From assembly GCA_023105745.1 (NCBI GenBank), contig JALGQZ010000003.1, positions 46,594,196-46,658,195 of the forward strand: 64,000 bases of DNA, written 5' to 3'. This document shows positions 12,601 to 24,385 of this stretch, piece after piece. The position numbers and the translations under genes are program-made. The notes beneath the pieces were generated by a model, which was given only the letters and a program-made list of their open reading frames with translations, ran no database searches and was not told the origin of the DNA. This stretch comes from Austropuccinia psidii. Lineage: Eukaryota; Basidiomycota; Pucciniomycetes; Pucciniales; Sphaerophragmiaceae. Position 1 is the stretch's first letter, and each line of letters begins with the position of its first letter.

Positions 12601-13920
12601 TCAGGATTTTCCCTGGCTAGGAAATTTGCCAGACAGTTGGGCAAGCTTGTTTAGAGGTATTTTGAAAAAAGACTCAATACTATGCTTCCCACCACAATAG
12701 TTACATAAGCCCTCCTCAATTCTTCTTTCTTTTTTACAATTCATCAACTTGAAATATTTATTCAATAAAGAAGAATGGGGCTTGTCCCTCTTCTGAAAAT
12801 TCTTCTTCGTTTGACCTGAGCTTGAAGAATCTTGAGGATGAGAAGAATTTGACTTTGAGGATTCTGGCTTCCTCTCTTGATGATGACTCTTTTCATTTTG
12901 CCTCTCATGGTACCTGTTATCAAGCTCCAGGGTAATATCCATTAAGTCTTGAATAGAGTCAAGTTTTAAAGGATAGGAGGCCAATTGATCCAAAATCCTG
13001 GATGGCAATCCCTTCCTGAAATGGTGGATGAGAGCTCTTTCACCCCAATCTCCAATTCCTGAGACCAGACTTCTTAAATCAGAAATGTATAATTATACAT
13101 GCCCACCTTCTTTCATTCTTAAAGAATCCAACTCTGCTTCAGCTTTTCTGACTTCATTTTGGTCCCCAAACAAAGTAAATAGTTGTGATTAGAACAAATT
13201 CCATTAATTGAGAAGATAATTTGGATCTTGATTGGTGAGATTTGGAAGACAGGGCTCAATCCATTTTGCAGCCCTGCCAATGATAAATGAGGTGGCATAG
13301 AGAACTTTCTTGCTGTCTTGAGAGAAATTTTGCAGATAATTATGAAATATCAATTGACGAGACTGAATGAAACTTCTGAATTTGAAGGGCTGAGTCCCAT
13401 CAAAGAATTCTGGTGCCTTCATAGATGGAGTATTGAAGGCTGGTGGTCTTGATGCTTCAGAAGATGAAGCTGCTTGAATATTGGCCATAATCTGAGTCAT
13501 TTTCTGCATGATGGCAAATAAGGATGGCTCATGCTGATTAGACTGGGCTAGAGTTGGCCCTCCAGTACCTTGGGATGCCCCCACAGGAGCAGTAACACCT
13601 TCAGTACCATCAGACTCTTCCTCTTCCACAGAATTCTCCTCCTCCTCTTCACCATCTTCACCAGGACCTTTGAAAGTGGTCCTTGAAGGTCCTGGATATC
13701 TGCCAACCACTCCTGAAAATGAATTTTATATTCTTGGCCCTCTTCCTTCCTTCCTGGATGGTGCTGCTCCTTCAAAAATGGGTCCTCCATCTAATTGGGC
13801 CCTCAGTTGAGGAACTGCTGGGGTGCGGTCAAGAGGAGCTTATGGAGTTGGAGTGAGAGCAGCCTGAGCTCTGGCCTGAGATCTTATCTGTCTTTCAGGA
13901 GGTGAATTTTGAATAGGCAT
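12601..13920 (-). pseudogene. Element B gag
   Basis: Starts at ATG 13920 (MPIQNSPPERQIRSQARAQ), followed by a premature stop and frame changes. The capsid region includes SMKAPEFFDGTQPFKF and GRAAKWIEP (13710-13204), then LELDNRYHERQ and a zinc knuckle CNYCGGKHSIESF in which the last Cys is Phe (13008-12601). The acidic stretch EEEEENSVEEEES lies early, as in the other gags of this family. Element C's gag is a close homologue and shows the intact knuckle. Confidence 0.85.
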
Positions 13921-14628
13921 GATTTCAGGAATAAAATGAAATGAAATCAATAAAGATAAAAAAATTTTGAATATGAAAATTTTGAGGCAAATCAACTGGA
14001 AACTTGAAGTCAAAATCAAAATCAAAATCAATGAATCAAAATAAAATCTTGAGGTAAATCAATCAATAAATTTCAAAATGAAATCTTCAAGTCAATAAAT
14101 AAATATGTCAACTCAATCAAAATCAAAATCTTGTGAAAATCAATCAATAAAATGGATTCTTGAGGAAAAATCAATTTTACGTCAAAATTCTTGATGTGAA
14201 AAAATCATCAAAATCAATGAAATCTTCAGGTGAATCAATTTTATTGAAGTCAATATCAATTATGTCAAATCAATCAATCAAATAAAATCAAGTGAGCTCT
14301 TCTTTAAAATCAAAATTTCTTGAATAATGAATTAATCTTAATCTTGATGTGAAGAATATGTCTGAATAATTTGATGAGAAACTTGAAAATTAAATTGGAA
14401 TTAAGATTACACCTGAATTATGAATGAAATAAAATTTGATGATTTGAGATAAGATTTAAAAAGAGAAACAAAATTAAAATTGGGTCAGCTTTCAGTTTTC
14501 AAAATGAAGAATGAATGAGAGGAAATTAAGAGGTGATGATGAATCATAAAGCTTGTAAGCATTTGAGAGTCATAATTTCAATAAAATGAGTGAATTAAAT
14601 TTTAAAGAAATAATGAAAATAAATTATG
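13921..14628 (-). repeat. Low-complexity 5' leader of element B
   Basis: Between gag and primer site. The minus strand is rich in irregular TTGATT, CTCAAGA and TTTGATT units, with no coding frame. The matching leaders of C and O have the same character. Confidence 0.6.
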
Positions 14629-14643
14629 AGTTAATTAATATAA
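14629..14643 (-). other. Self-primer binding site of element B
   Basis: Minus strand TTATATTAATTAACT starts at the first base after the 5' LTR. Bases 2-15 pair perfectly with AGTTAATTAATATAT inside the LTR (14993-15007). It lacks the TGG start of a tRNA primer site. Tf1/sushi-group elements are known to prime from their own RNA 5' end in this way. Confidence 0.65.
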
Positions 14644-16098
14644 TGTCACAGGGGCTCTGGTGGAAAACAAGAGTGGCCTGGCACTCAGCAATCAGGGAAC
14701 TCACTTGGAAGACTCCAAAGAATAAAGAATAAACTTCTCTAGAAGAATGCAAGTACAAAGATGAGATGAAATAAGAGAAAAGGGAATCCAAATGGCCAAA
14801 GAGCCAACCAAGTAAGTCCTTAATCAGTGTTTCAACCTGCCAAAATGAACAATAGAATTAGTAAGGATATTACCACCAAATATCCACTGACAGGTGAATA
14901 AAAAAAGAGAAAGGTGCTAAATGACTGACTTGATAATATCAGTATTCACTCAATAAAAATGATAAGATAAATAGAGATAAAATAAAATCAAAATATATTA
15001 ATTAACTGGGGGAAAAGCCCCTAGGGTCAAAGGAGACTGGTTTATGTGAAACATTGAGAGCTTGACTCCTTCAGGCTGACAGCTGGTCTGTATTGAATCC
15101 TTGAAGCTGTATTTGACTGCTTGATGAAGTGTATACCTTGCCAGAGTGAGAAATGAACTGGGTTGAATGAAATACAGGTCTTGATGAATCCAGACTGCAT
15201 TGAATGAATGTGGTTGCCAAGGTGGATTGATGGAGCACTGAGACTTGACAAATTGTTTTGGAACTTCCTCTTGAATATCCCTTGAGAATGTACTGCCAGT
15301 ATTCCCTTGGAGGAATACTGTGAATGAGATTAACCAATTATTCCTTGATTGTGTCATTGGTATTTGAGATTGACACTTGTCCTTGAACCTTGATGAATCC
15401 TCTGGATGATGTGATGCCTTGATGACCTGATAGAAAATTGAAATAACCATTTGATGTTGGAGCCATTGAATTTCTGGTTCAAAAAGATGCACAATGGTGT
15501 ATAAAACCATTTATGGAACTTTTGGTAATTGGAGGGTGAAAGTGGCCAAAGGTCTTTTGGAGTTATGCCAGGAGGATAAAAGTGAAAAATGGTTTTTTGG
15601 TGGCTTCAGAGGTGACAAAGTGTCTTTTTGGTGATTTGTTCATTTTTGGGTTTTTGGCCAAATACAGCTAATACAGCTTTGAAACTGTATTTTCACAAAG
15701 TGCGCAAATCTTGAAATTAAGCCCCAAAAGACCCAATATGTCCATTTGGGCATATTTCCAATATTACTTGGGAAAATGGCCTAAAATGGCTAATACAGCA
15801 AAAAATGTGCAAAATGTGCAAAATGTGCAAAACAGCATTTTACACTTAAAAAGCCAAATACAGGCTTTTGGGCTTTATTTTCCCTTTTGACTGAAAAATA
15901 CCAAAAACTTCCCAAAAGCAAAACCTGGCCAGGAAAGGCCTGATGATGATGAAGGGGCCAAGTTGGGCCCAGATGTTGAAATGACCATAAAAAGCCAAAA
16001 GGGATGAAATGGTCAATATGGCCAACTTTCCATGAATTGGATATGGCATGGATATTCCATATTGAGGTCTAAGAGGGTGAATTGCCATGGTTGTGACA
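14644..16098 (-). repeat. 5' LTR of element B
   Basis: 1455 bp, minus strand TGTCACAACCATGG to CCCCTGTGACA. It carries the CATATA-like box, the G/C hairpin and the AGTTAATTAATATAT motif (14993-15007) in that order, plus several CTGTATT/AATACAG motifs. Confidence 0.92.
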
Positions 16099-17785
16099 CC
16101 CAAAGTCCAGTGCAATCTTCCAAAGCACCAATGGCACTCTTGATTGATTTTTCCAGGCTTCAAAGACTAAACAGATGAGCCTTTTTCAGATTTTAAGCCA
16201 ATTTACTGATTCTCATCCTCTTATGTGCCCAGAAATTATTATTAGAGTCTCTCAAAACTTCCCTTGTATACTTCATCTCTGATTGTGACCTCCCATTGTC
16301 TATTCCTGAATCAACCTCCTTCTGTGAACTTCTTCAGCTATATAAGCCAATGATCTTAGAAATACTATTTGGACAAGCTGCCATCACCTGCCACTTATCA
16401 AGTGTGTATTTCTTTCACCAATTTCAAACTCTAAACATCCTTGAATGCAATGACCAATAAATTTATTTAACAACCAATTGTTGGACCAGTCCCAATGTGA
16501 CTGCCTTGATGGAAGTAAAAAGGACATTATTTGGAACCCAAATTCAATCTTAAGTCAATCCTTCTTGGTCTAACAAAGATAGAAGTTGAGCTGGTCCTCT
16601 GAATTACCAATAAAAAAACTTGCTGAAAACCTCTACCGACAAAGGTGATCATTCTGGAATCTTGCTTTCCAATAACTTTCTCCAGGTTATTAACTGTTAC
16701 AACAATTCTACCAAAATGATCCGCATTACTACTGATAATACCTCAGTAAATACTGGCATTGCTCAAGAAATCAATTGGAACTTACCAACCTTCTATACAA
16801 ACACCAATTCAATAGGTTTCAGGGCATATATTATCTACCTGGCTGCTCACAATAGTCTCAGTGCTCTCACAAATACAAAAGCCACCTCATCACGATTTGG
16901 CCATTGAATGGACTTATCAAATCTCTTGGACACACCCAATGGTGCCTATTTGCAATATGACTCAATCCTCTCAAAAACTTGGATTTTATTTATTAAAAAA
17001 CCACAAAACCATGAGAAGTTTATTACATTGGTCAATCTAGTCTATGATGGCACAAAGCCAACAAAATTCTCAACCCTCTTGACAAATGTGTGCACAAGAT
17101 GGAATTCAGCTTACAAAATTGTTTATCAAGCCTTAAATCTGAAGGATGCTTTTAAGCAGTTTTGTAGCCATGAAAATATGGCACAATTCTGACTAACACC
17201 ACTTGGATAGGAAAAGGTAGTGCCAATTTTCAACTTTCTGCTTCCATTATATGCAGAAACCCTTATCATCTGTAAAGAGAAATACCTGACAATAAATCAG
17301 GCTTTGCTTCTATATATTTTTCTACTCAAAATAATACAAAAAAGCAGTTACTTTTGCCATATGATTATCTATTTGCATATTTAATGACATACCTGTGCTT
17401 TAGGCATCTCAACAATATGATCTAGCTCCCATTGAACCTGCTACCAAAGCAATGACTGAAAACTCTCAAAATAACCCAAAATTTTACTTTGCAAGAAACC
17501 AGTCATATGTGTTATGTTCCTTGATTAATTCTTCAAATTAAATCTCTTCAATACTCATGATTTAGCTTTGAATCACTTTTGTACCTCTCAAGTGCATTTG
17601 ATATTTATCTTTGAAGAAGACACAAGGTTTTTTGTGGAGAAGCCAATCCAGCTTTCATTAATTCTGAGATACCATGCACAACCACTATCAATTGCCAGTC
17701 TTTATATGATGAGATGTATCCAACATCTTCTATAGAGGCCAGCACCTTAGAAAGAGAGCTCAAACAATCTTTTTCAGAGCCTCTT
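16099..17785 (+). pseudogene. hAT transposase 1, central part
   Basis: Continues from 6620 across element B. Segments of the hAT catalytic region in order: CDLPLSIPESTSFCELLQLY (near 16285), MIRITTDNTSVNTG with the catalytic-Asp-like TTDN (near 16710), YIIYLAAHNSLSAL in the place of the usual AHxxHLxxxD (16830), VNLVYDGTKPTKFS...VCTRWNSAYK (17030-17120, the conserved TRWNS), and FLDxFFKLNLF (17520-17545, the ILDPRFK-like motif). Numerous stops. It ends at the CTCTT duplication of element C and resumes at 27989. Confidence 0.78.
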
Positions 17786-18547
17786 TGTAACAACCATCCA
17801 TCAGGGGTAAGGGTATTCGTTCATACACCCACTCAAACACCTCAAATCAGCAAATCCAGTATCTGCATCAGCATTAAGTTTCAGCAATCTTCATTCTGAA
17901 ACATGCATACAGTTTGGTACATCAATACAGCCTGTCAATACCTGTACAGGTTGGATTCACCCAATACAGTTTCAATACACCAGTATGAAACTGTATGATC
18001 ACTCAAATACACCACACCTCTTGTACAGGTTCTGTACAGCTGTACAGGACCTGTATCGGCCAGACTCAATTCAATCATCAATTATTCTCATGAAAATTCT
18101 TCCTCTGGATCAGGGCTTGTGATTCTCACATATACCAGCCCCTCTTTCTCCCCCCTGGGGACTTTTCCCCAGTTAATTAATTTAGTTTATTTATTATTTT
18201 ATAATTATTCTTATCCTTATTTTGGGGTATTATAATTATTTGATTTTAAGTTAGTCTTTGCATTTTCTCTCTTTGCCTGTACAGTATGAGCTGGGTTTCC
18301 ATATCCTTATTAACCCTTCTCTTTCCATTCTGACAGGTTGAAACAGTGGACTTGGACTTGTTTGTGGTTGGCTCTTCTATTTCTTATTCTTATTTCTTTG
18401 TTTCTACCTTTCTCATATCTTTATTATAGTAATTCATTCCTTACACTCTTAAGTGTCTTTAATCTTTCCATATCCTTGAGCCCTTCATAAGTGAGTCCCG
18501 GTTTACTGAGTGCCAGGCCCTCTTCACTTAGAAGAGCCCCTGTGACA
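17786..18547 (+). repeat. 5' LTR of element C
   Basis: TGTAACAACCATCC... to ...CCCTGTGACA. U3 holds a dense cluster of AATACAG/CTGTA and CTGTACAG motifs (about 17925-18060), a CATATA box near 18129 and a perfect 7-bp hairpin CTGGGGA-CTTT-TCCCCAG (18155-18172). Directly overlapping its end is AGTTAATTAATTTAG (18171-18185), the proposed start of the RNA. Confidence 0.95.
18129..18185 (+). promoter_or_regulatory. Putative core promoter and self-primer of element C
   Basis: A TATA-like box (CATATACCAG) lies about 40 bp before AGTTAATTAATTTAG. In Tf1-type self-priming the first bases of the transcript serve as primer, so transcription would be predicted to begin at or near 18171. The box, hairpin and motif occur in this order in A, B, C and O. 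Confidence 0.45.
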
Positions 18548-18562
18548 TTAAATTAATTAGCT
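18548..18562 (+). other. Self-primer binding site of element C
   Basis: TTAAATTAATTAGCT, immediately after the 5' LTR. It can pair over all 15 bases, counting two G-U pairs, with AGTTAATTAATTTAG at 18171-18185. There is no tRNA-type TGG start. Confidence 0.7.
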
Positions 18563-19338
18563 CATATTTGATTCTTTCTTTTCATTCATTTATATTTATT
18601 TCTCTCATTCATCAATTATGATCTCTTTTATGACTTAATGATCTTTAATGATTATGATTTTCCTCTCTCATTCATTTCATTCATATGAAATTGATTCTTC
18701 TTCTTTCTTAATCACTACTGACCATTTCATTCACTTCATTTCATTTTATCAAATCAAATTTTTCTGTGTTCTTATTCAGGTCTTATTCAGGATTGATTAT
18801 TGGTTTGATTGATTGGCTCATTTCATTGGGATTCATTGGTTTATTGATTTGGAGGCTCAGGATTCTTCTTTGGATTGGATTGATTGATTTTGACTTCTCA
18901 AGATATTGATTGATCCTCAAGAGCTGATTTTGATTATTGATTGACTTTGAATCCTCAAGATATTTTATTGATCCTCAATAATTTATTTTGATTATTGACT
19001 GATTTTAACTCATCAAGATATTGAATTGATTTCTGAAGATTTGAAATTGATTGATTGATTCCTCAAGACCTTGATTTCATATTGAAGACACTGATTTATT
19101 GATTGATTGATTATTGATTTAATATTGATTGATTGTTGATTTACTCAAGATTATTGATATTTGATTTGAATTGATTGTTGATTGTTGAATTGATTTGACT
19201 GTTGACTGAATTTGATTTCACCTCAAGAATTGAATTTATTCCTCAAGACTCATCAAGATTTTATTGTGATTGATTTGGCCAAGTTTTGATTTCTGTTCTC
19301 AATACCATCAAGTTTCTTTTATTCAACTTCTGTTCATA
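18563..19338 (+). repeat. Low-complexity 5' leader of element C
   Basis: About 780 bp dominated by TTGATT, TCATTT and CTCAAGA units between the primer site and gag. No open frame. Confidence 0.6.
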
Positions 19339-20701
19339 ATGCCAGTTCAGCATAGTCCCCCAGCAAAGAACACTAGATCCCAAAAAATTCCAGCTGTTCT
19401 TACTCCTACAACAAGGGCTCCTCTTGACCGCACACCATAAGTTCATCAACTGAGTGCAAATTTGGACAGAGGACCACCAATGGAAGGAGAAGCACCCTCA
19501 AGAAGAGGTGGAATGAAATCTAGAAGATCAAGATCCTTTTCTGGACTTTTGGGTGGCTATCCTGGCATGTCTGAAGGTGCAAGAGCAAGATTAGGGGAAG
19601 TTGAAGATGAAGAGGGGGAAGAGTCTGTGGAAGAGGAAGATTCTGGGGAAACTGAAGTGGCAGATGCCGTGGCAAATGCTCCAGAGGTGCCTCAGGGTTC
19701 TAATCTAGCCCTTTCTAGTCAACCTCTTGTCTCTCAAACTGATTCAAGTCTCCTCAAGATGATGGAGCAGATGACTCAATTCATGGGGCAACTCACTCAA
19801 GCAGTTGCTCCCAGGGACAATTCTAAAGCCCCTGCTTTCAAGAATCCATCCATGAAGGCACCTGATTCTTTTGATGGTACTCAAGCTCATAAATTGAAAG
19901 GATTTATCCAATCCTGTCAATTAATCTTCCATAATGATCCAGCAAATTTCTTCTCTGACAGGAAGAAAGTTCTTTACTCAGCTTCTTTTTCTCACTGGTA
20001 GAGCTGGAAAGTGGATTGAACCCTATCTCTCAAATATCTCCAATGAAGACCCTTCCTACCTCCTCAATAATTGGCCCTTATTTGAATCTCAATTATTCAT
20101 TCTTTTTGGTGACCCCAATGAAGTCAGGAAAGCTGAACAAGAGTTGCAAAATTTTAGGATGAAGGAGAGTGGTCATGTTTCCTTGTACATTGCAGATTTC
20201 AGAAGCTTAATGTCAAGAATTGGAGATTGGGGGGAAAGAGCTTATATCCATGTTTACAGAAGAGGATTGGCATCAATATTATTGGATCAGTTGGCTTCTC
20301 ACCCTGGAACTTTTGACACTCTCCAAGAACTTATGGATGTCACCTTAGAATTAGACACAAGATATCATGAGAGACAAAAAGAAAAGGGTGGAAATCAAGA
20401 GAAGAAGCCTCCAGTCATTGGATCCAATCAATCTAGGCCTCCTCAAAACTCATCCTCAAAGAGGTCTCACCAGAAGAAGAACAAGAAGGGCAAGCAATTT
20501 CAATCTTCAAAGGACAAGCCCCATGCCGCTCTCCTCAATAAGGACAATAAATTAATTGGTTCTGAAAAGGAGAGGAGGATCAAAGAGGGGTTGTGTACTT
20601 ATTGTGGTGGAAAGCACCCAATTGAAAAATGCTTCAAGAGACCTCAGAACAAGCCTGGGTCATCATCAAGAGGCTTCCCTAGCAAGCAGGGAAACGCCTG
20701 A
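19339..20701 (+). pseudogene. Element C gag
   Basis: ATG 19339 opens MPVQHSPPAKNTRSQ. A TAA at 19438 interrupts it early, and the same frame resumes to 20001. A +1 shift near 19990 then moves it into the frame ending at 20701. Features: acidic stretch EEGEESVEEEDSGE; capsid core with SMKAPDSFDGTQAHKLKG, then GRAGKWIEPYLS, FGDPNEVRKAEQEL and LELDTRYHERQKEK; a basic linker; and an intact CX2CX3HX4C zinc knuckle (CTYCGGKHPIEKC) near 20600. Gag forms the virus-like particle. Only two lesions separate it from an open frame. Confidence 0.9.
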
Positions 20702-20715
20702 GTGGGAATCATGAT

Positions 20716-23700
20716 GTGTTCAATGGTTCTCACTTATTTCCTTCAAGAGCACAATTGTGCACTCTGAATACTAGTGTCAAGAAATCTTTAAATTTTCTTA
20801 TTTTCTCTTCTGTCTCTGATATTTTTTATATTATTCTCATTGATTCTGGTGCTACAAACTCTTTTATTGCAAAGAATTTTGTTCTCAAGTACTCATTGAC
20901 TCTGTCAGAGCTCCCTGAAAAGATTCCTCTTTTCATTTTGGATCCTAATGAATCCCCTGCCTTGTTCATCACCCATTATACCAAGTGGGTAGCTGACTTG
21001 CCTTCCTTCCCAAGCTTTTAATGGGACTTCTTTATCATAGATTCACCCAAGGGAGAAGACCTGATATTGGGCTATGATTTCCTTTACCATTTTAATCCCA
21101 TTATTGATTGGAAAAATGGATTGATCACCTATGATTCTAGTGGTATTATTCCTTCTACTAGTAATGACTTAGCCACTGCTGTCAACAGTGTTTCTCTGGC
21201 TGGTGAACTTAAGACACCTTCCCTTCCTTCTTCTGTCCATATCCCTTCCATTGTTCCCTCTCAGTCATTACTTCCATTAAGAGATGAAGTCTTCAAATAG
21301 ATAAGGGATGTTGGAGAAGATGTTGCCATATCTTCACTTCATCTCTTTCAAGGGTATATGGACCTTCCTCCCTTATCTTTTCATGCATCCCTGGAGGAGC
21401 AGTGGGATGAGGAGGAAGAGCCAGAAGAGATTGAAACTGTGTTGAAGGTAGTCCCTCCTGCTTATCACCAATATTTGGATGTATTCTTCAAGGTGAAAGC
21501 AGAGAAACTTCCTCCACACCGCGCCTGTGATCACCATATTGAATTGGAGGGTCTTCTACCTCCAATTGGTGTTATCTACTCATTATCAAATCAAGAGTCA
21601 GAAACACTGTGGGCCTACATTTCAGAGAATGTAGAGAAAGGTTTCATAAGACCAAGCTCCTCTTCAACAGGAGCACCTTTCCTTTTTGTCAAGAAAAAGG
21701 ATGGAGGTCTTCGTTTGTGTGTTGACTACCACAAACTCAATGCTGTCACTAGGAAGAACAGATACCCTGTTCCTCCTATGAACCAGCTCCTTACCATATT
21801 CAATGGTTCCACTATCTTCTCCAAGATAAATTTGTGTGGTGCATATAACCTTCTGAGAATCAAAGAGGGGGATGAGCACTTAACTGCCTTCAGAACCAAG
21901 TATGGTAGTTATGAGTATTTGGTCATGCCATTTGGTTTGACCAATGCTCCTGCTTCTTTCCAGAATCTTGTAAATGATATATTTGCAGATTTCTTGGATG
22001 TGTTTGTTGTGGTTTATCTAGATGATATTATGGTATTCTCAAGTTCTGAGGAAGAACATGTCAAACATGTGACCTCTGTCCTCCAAAGACTCAGAGAAAA
22101 TAATTTATTTGCCAAAGCCTCCAAGTGTGGAGTACTTGGGCTATGTTGTTTCAAGTGATGGCCTCATGATGGATTCTTCAAAAGTTCAGCAAATCCTCAA
22201 TTGGCCTCAGCCCAAAAACATCAAGGCCCTTCAATCTTTTCTTGGCTTTGCCAATTTTTATCATGGTTTCATTAAAAATTATTCCAAAAAAATCACTTCT
22301 CTCACTTCCCTTCTCAAAAAAGATTCTCCCTTTATCTTCAATGAGGAAGCTCTTAGTCAGTTTCAAGCACTCAAAGAAGCTTTCACCTCTGCTCCTATCT
22401 TATCCCATTTCAATCCATCTCTACTTACTATTGTAGAGACTGATGCTTCTGATTATGCATTGGGCGCCTTACTGAGTCAGGTGAATGACTCAGGAAAGCA
22501 TCCCATTGCATTTGATTGTCACAAGCTCTTACCAGCTTAACTCAACTATGAGATTTATGACAAGGAACTCCTTGGCATAGTTTGGGCTTTCAAGTGCTGG
22601 AGAGAATTTCTTCTTTCTCTTTCCAATTCTTTTGAGGTCTTGACAGACCACTCTTCCTTGCAGTATTTCATATCTTCCAAAGTTCTTACTCATTGTCAGG
22701 CCCGTTGGGCTGAATTTCTCTCAGCATTTCACTTCACTATCACTTACCGCCCAGGCAGGCTGGCCACTTTACCAGATGCCTTTTCACGTCAGGATGACAT
22801 GTACCCAGAGAGGGGGGTGGACTTCATCAGCAAGAATCCTCAAAATTTTCATCAAGTACTCAAGCAAGATGGAATTCAAGAGTCAAGATTCTTCTCAATC
22901 AAAGTGGGGATTTTCTTAGATTTAGTGGACAAGATCCAAAAAGAAGTATGGCAAGACAAAGACTATAAAGAAATACTCAAGAAACTAGCAAGAGGTGAAT
23001 CAGTTCCAGATTATTCTCTTGAACCTCAAGCCAAGCTACTTTTATTCAAAGATAGAGTGGTAATCCCAAGTAATGAAGAACTTCAACTCAATATTCTTCA
23101 AAAGCGTCATGTCTCACCATTGGCTGGCCATCCTGGCCAGGAGAAGACCCTCAAGCTCATCAAGAGGGATTTTTATTGGGCTGGCATGAATCAATTCATC
23201 AAGGACTATGTGTCCTCATGTCAGCAATGTTCAAGAAACAAGAACATTAATCACAAGAAGTTTGGATTACTCAAGCCTCTTTCAATTCCATCTGGTCCTT
23301 GGAATTCATTATCAATGGACTTCATCACTCAATTGCCACTGTCAAACAACTTTGATTCAATTTTAGTAGTTGTGGACAGATTTTCAAAAATGGCAATCTT
23401 CATTCCAGCTTATGGAACAATCACTGCTCTGGACTTAGCTCAAATCTTTATTAGTCATGTATTTTCCAAGCATGGACTTCCAGTCAGTATTGTCAGTGAT
23501 AGAGGATCTTTATTTGTTTCATCATTTTGGACTCAATTATGTCAGCAGCTCAAGATATCAAGAGATCTTTCAACTGCTTTTCATCCTGAAACAGATGGAC
23601 AGACAGAGAGGGTAAATCAGATACTAGAACAGTACCTTTGGATGTATGTCAGCTATAATCAAGATGACTGGTACACCTGGCTCCCTCTGGCTGAATTTGC

Positions 23701-24383
23701 CTATAATAATGCAGAACATTCATCAACCAAGCAATCACCTTTTTTCACAATTTATGGAAGAAATCCCAGCTTTGACTCAATCCATATTTCTCAAGACTCA
23801 CCTGCTGGAAAGTTATCAACAAAACTCCAATCAGTACAGCAAGTTGTCAAAGAAGAATTAGAGTCAGCAAGAAGGAGATTCAAGAAGTATGCAGATAGAA
23901 ATAGGACAATTCCACCTGATTTCCAACCTGGGGACAAAGTATGGCTAGATTCCAAGAACATCAAGACAACAAGACCCACCAAGAAATTATCAGAAAGATG
24001 GTTGGGACCTTTTTGAAGTTCTGAAGAAGATTGGCAGCCATGCATATCACCTCAAGTTTCCTCAGCAATGGAAGTAAGTTCACCCTGTCTTTCATGTGTC
24101 CTTATTAGAACCAGTCAAGCATTCAACTATCCCAAATCGACATCAATTGCCACCACCACCAATCCTAGTGGAAGAGCAAGAAGAATGGGAGGTGGCTCAG
24201 GTTCTGGACTCAAAACTCAAAAGAGGTAAATTATGGTATCTTGTGGAGTGGAAAGGATTCAGTGAAAACCCAGAAAGAACCACTTGGGAACCAGCTTCCA
24301 ACCTTACCAACTCACCAGACCTTGTCAAGGATTTCCATTCATTATATCCAGACAAGCCTGGTCCAATTACCTCAAGAGTTTGA
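20716..24383 (+). pseudogene. Element C pol: protease, RT, RNase H, integrase, chromodomain
   Basis: Protease with IDSGATNSFIAK (20840). RT with KKKDGGLRLCVDY, MPFGLTNAP and intact YLDD (near 22015-22026). RNase H with ETDASDYALGA, KELLGIVWAFK and LTDHSSLQYF. Integrase with the His-Cys zinc region (RHVSPLAGHPG...CQQC), SMDFITQ, SDRGSLF and [13 protein letters not shown], giving a normal DX35E spacing. Chromodomain with WEVAQVLDSKLKRG, LWYLVEWKGF and TTWEP (24190-24340), which tethers integration to modified chromatin in chromoviruses. Breaks: stops at 21019, 21298 and 22538, a 20-bp deletion near 22126, an extra T near 24012, and a stop near 24074. All catalytic residues I checked are intact. 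Confidence 0.92.
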
Positions 24384-24385
24384 TT

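Larger units (their letters stand above)
6621..16098 (-). mobile_element. Ty3/gypsy chromovirus B, full length but decayed
   Basis: A 9478-bp minus-strand LTR retrotransposon with LTRs at both ends (6621-8104 and 14644-16098) and a perfect 5-bp target duplication, CCCAA, at 6616-6620 and 16099-16103. Internal order on the minus strand is leader, gag, protease, RT, RNase H, integrase, chromodomain, polypurine tract. The two LTRs differ at roughly a tenth of positions by eye, so it is older than elements C and J. It interrupts the BED-finger end of the hAT 1 transposase. Confidence 0.93.
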
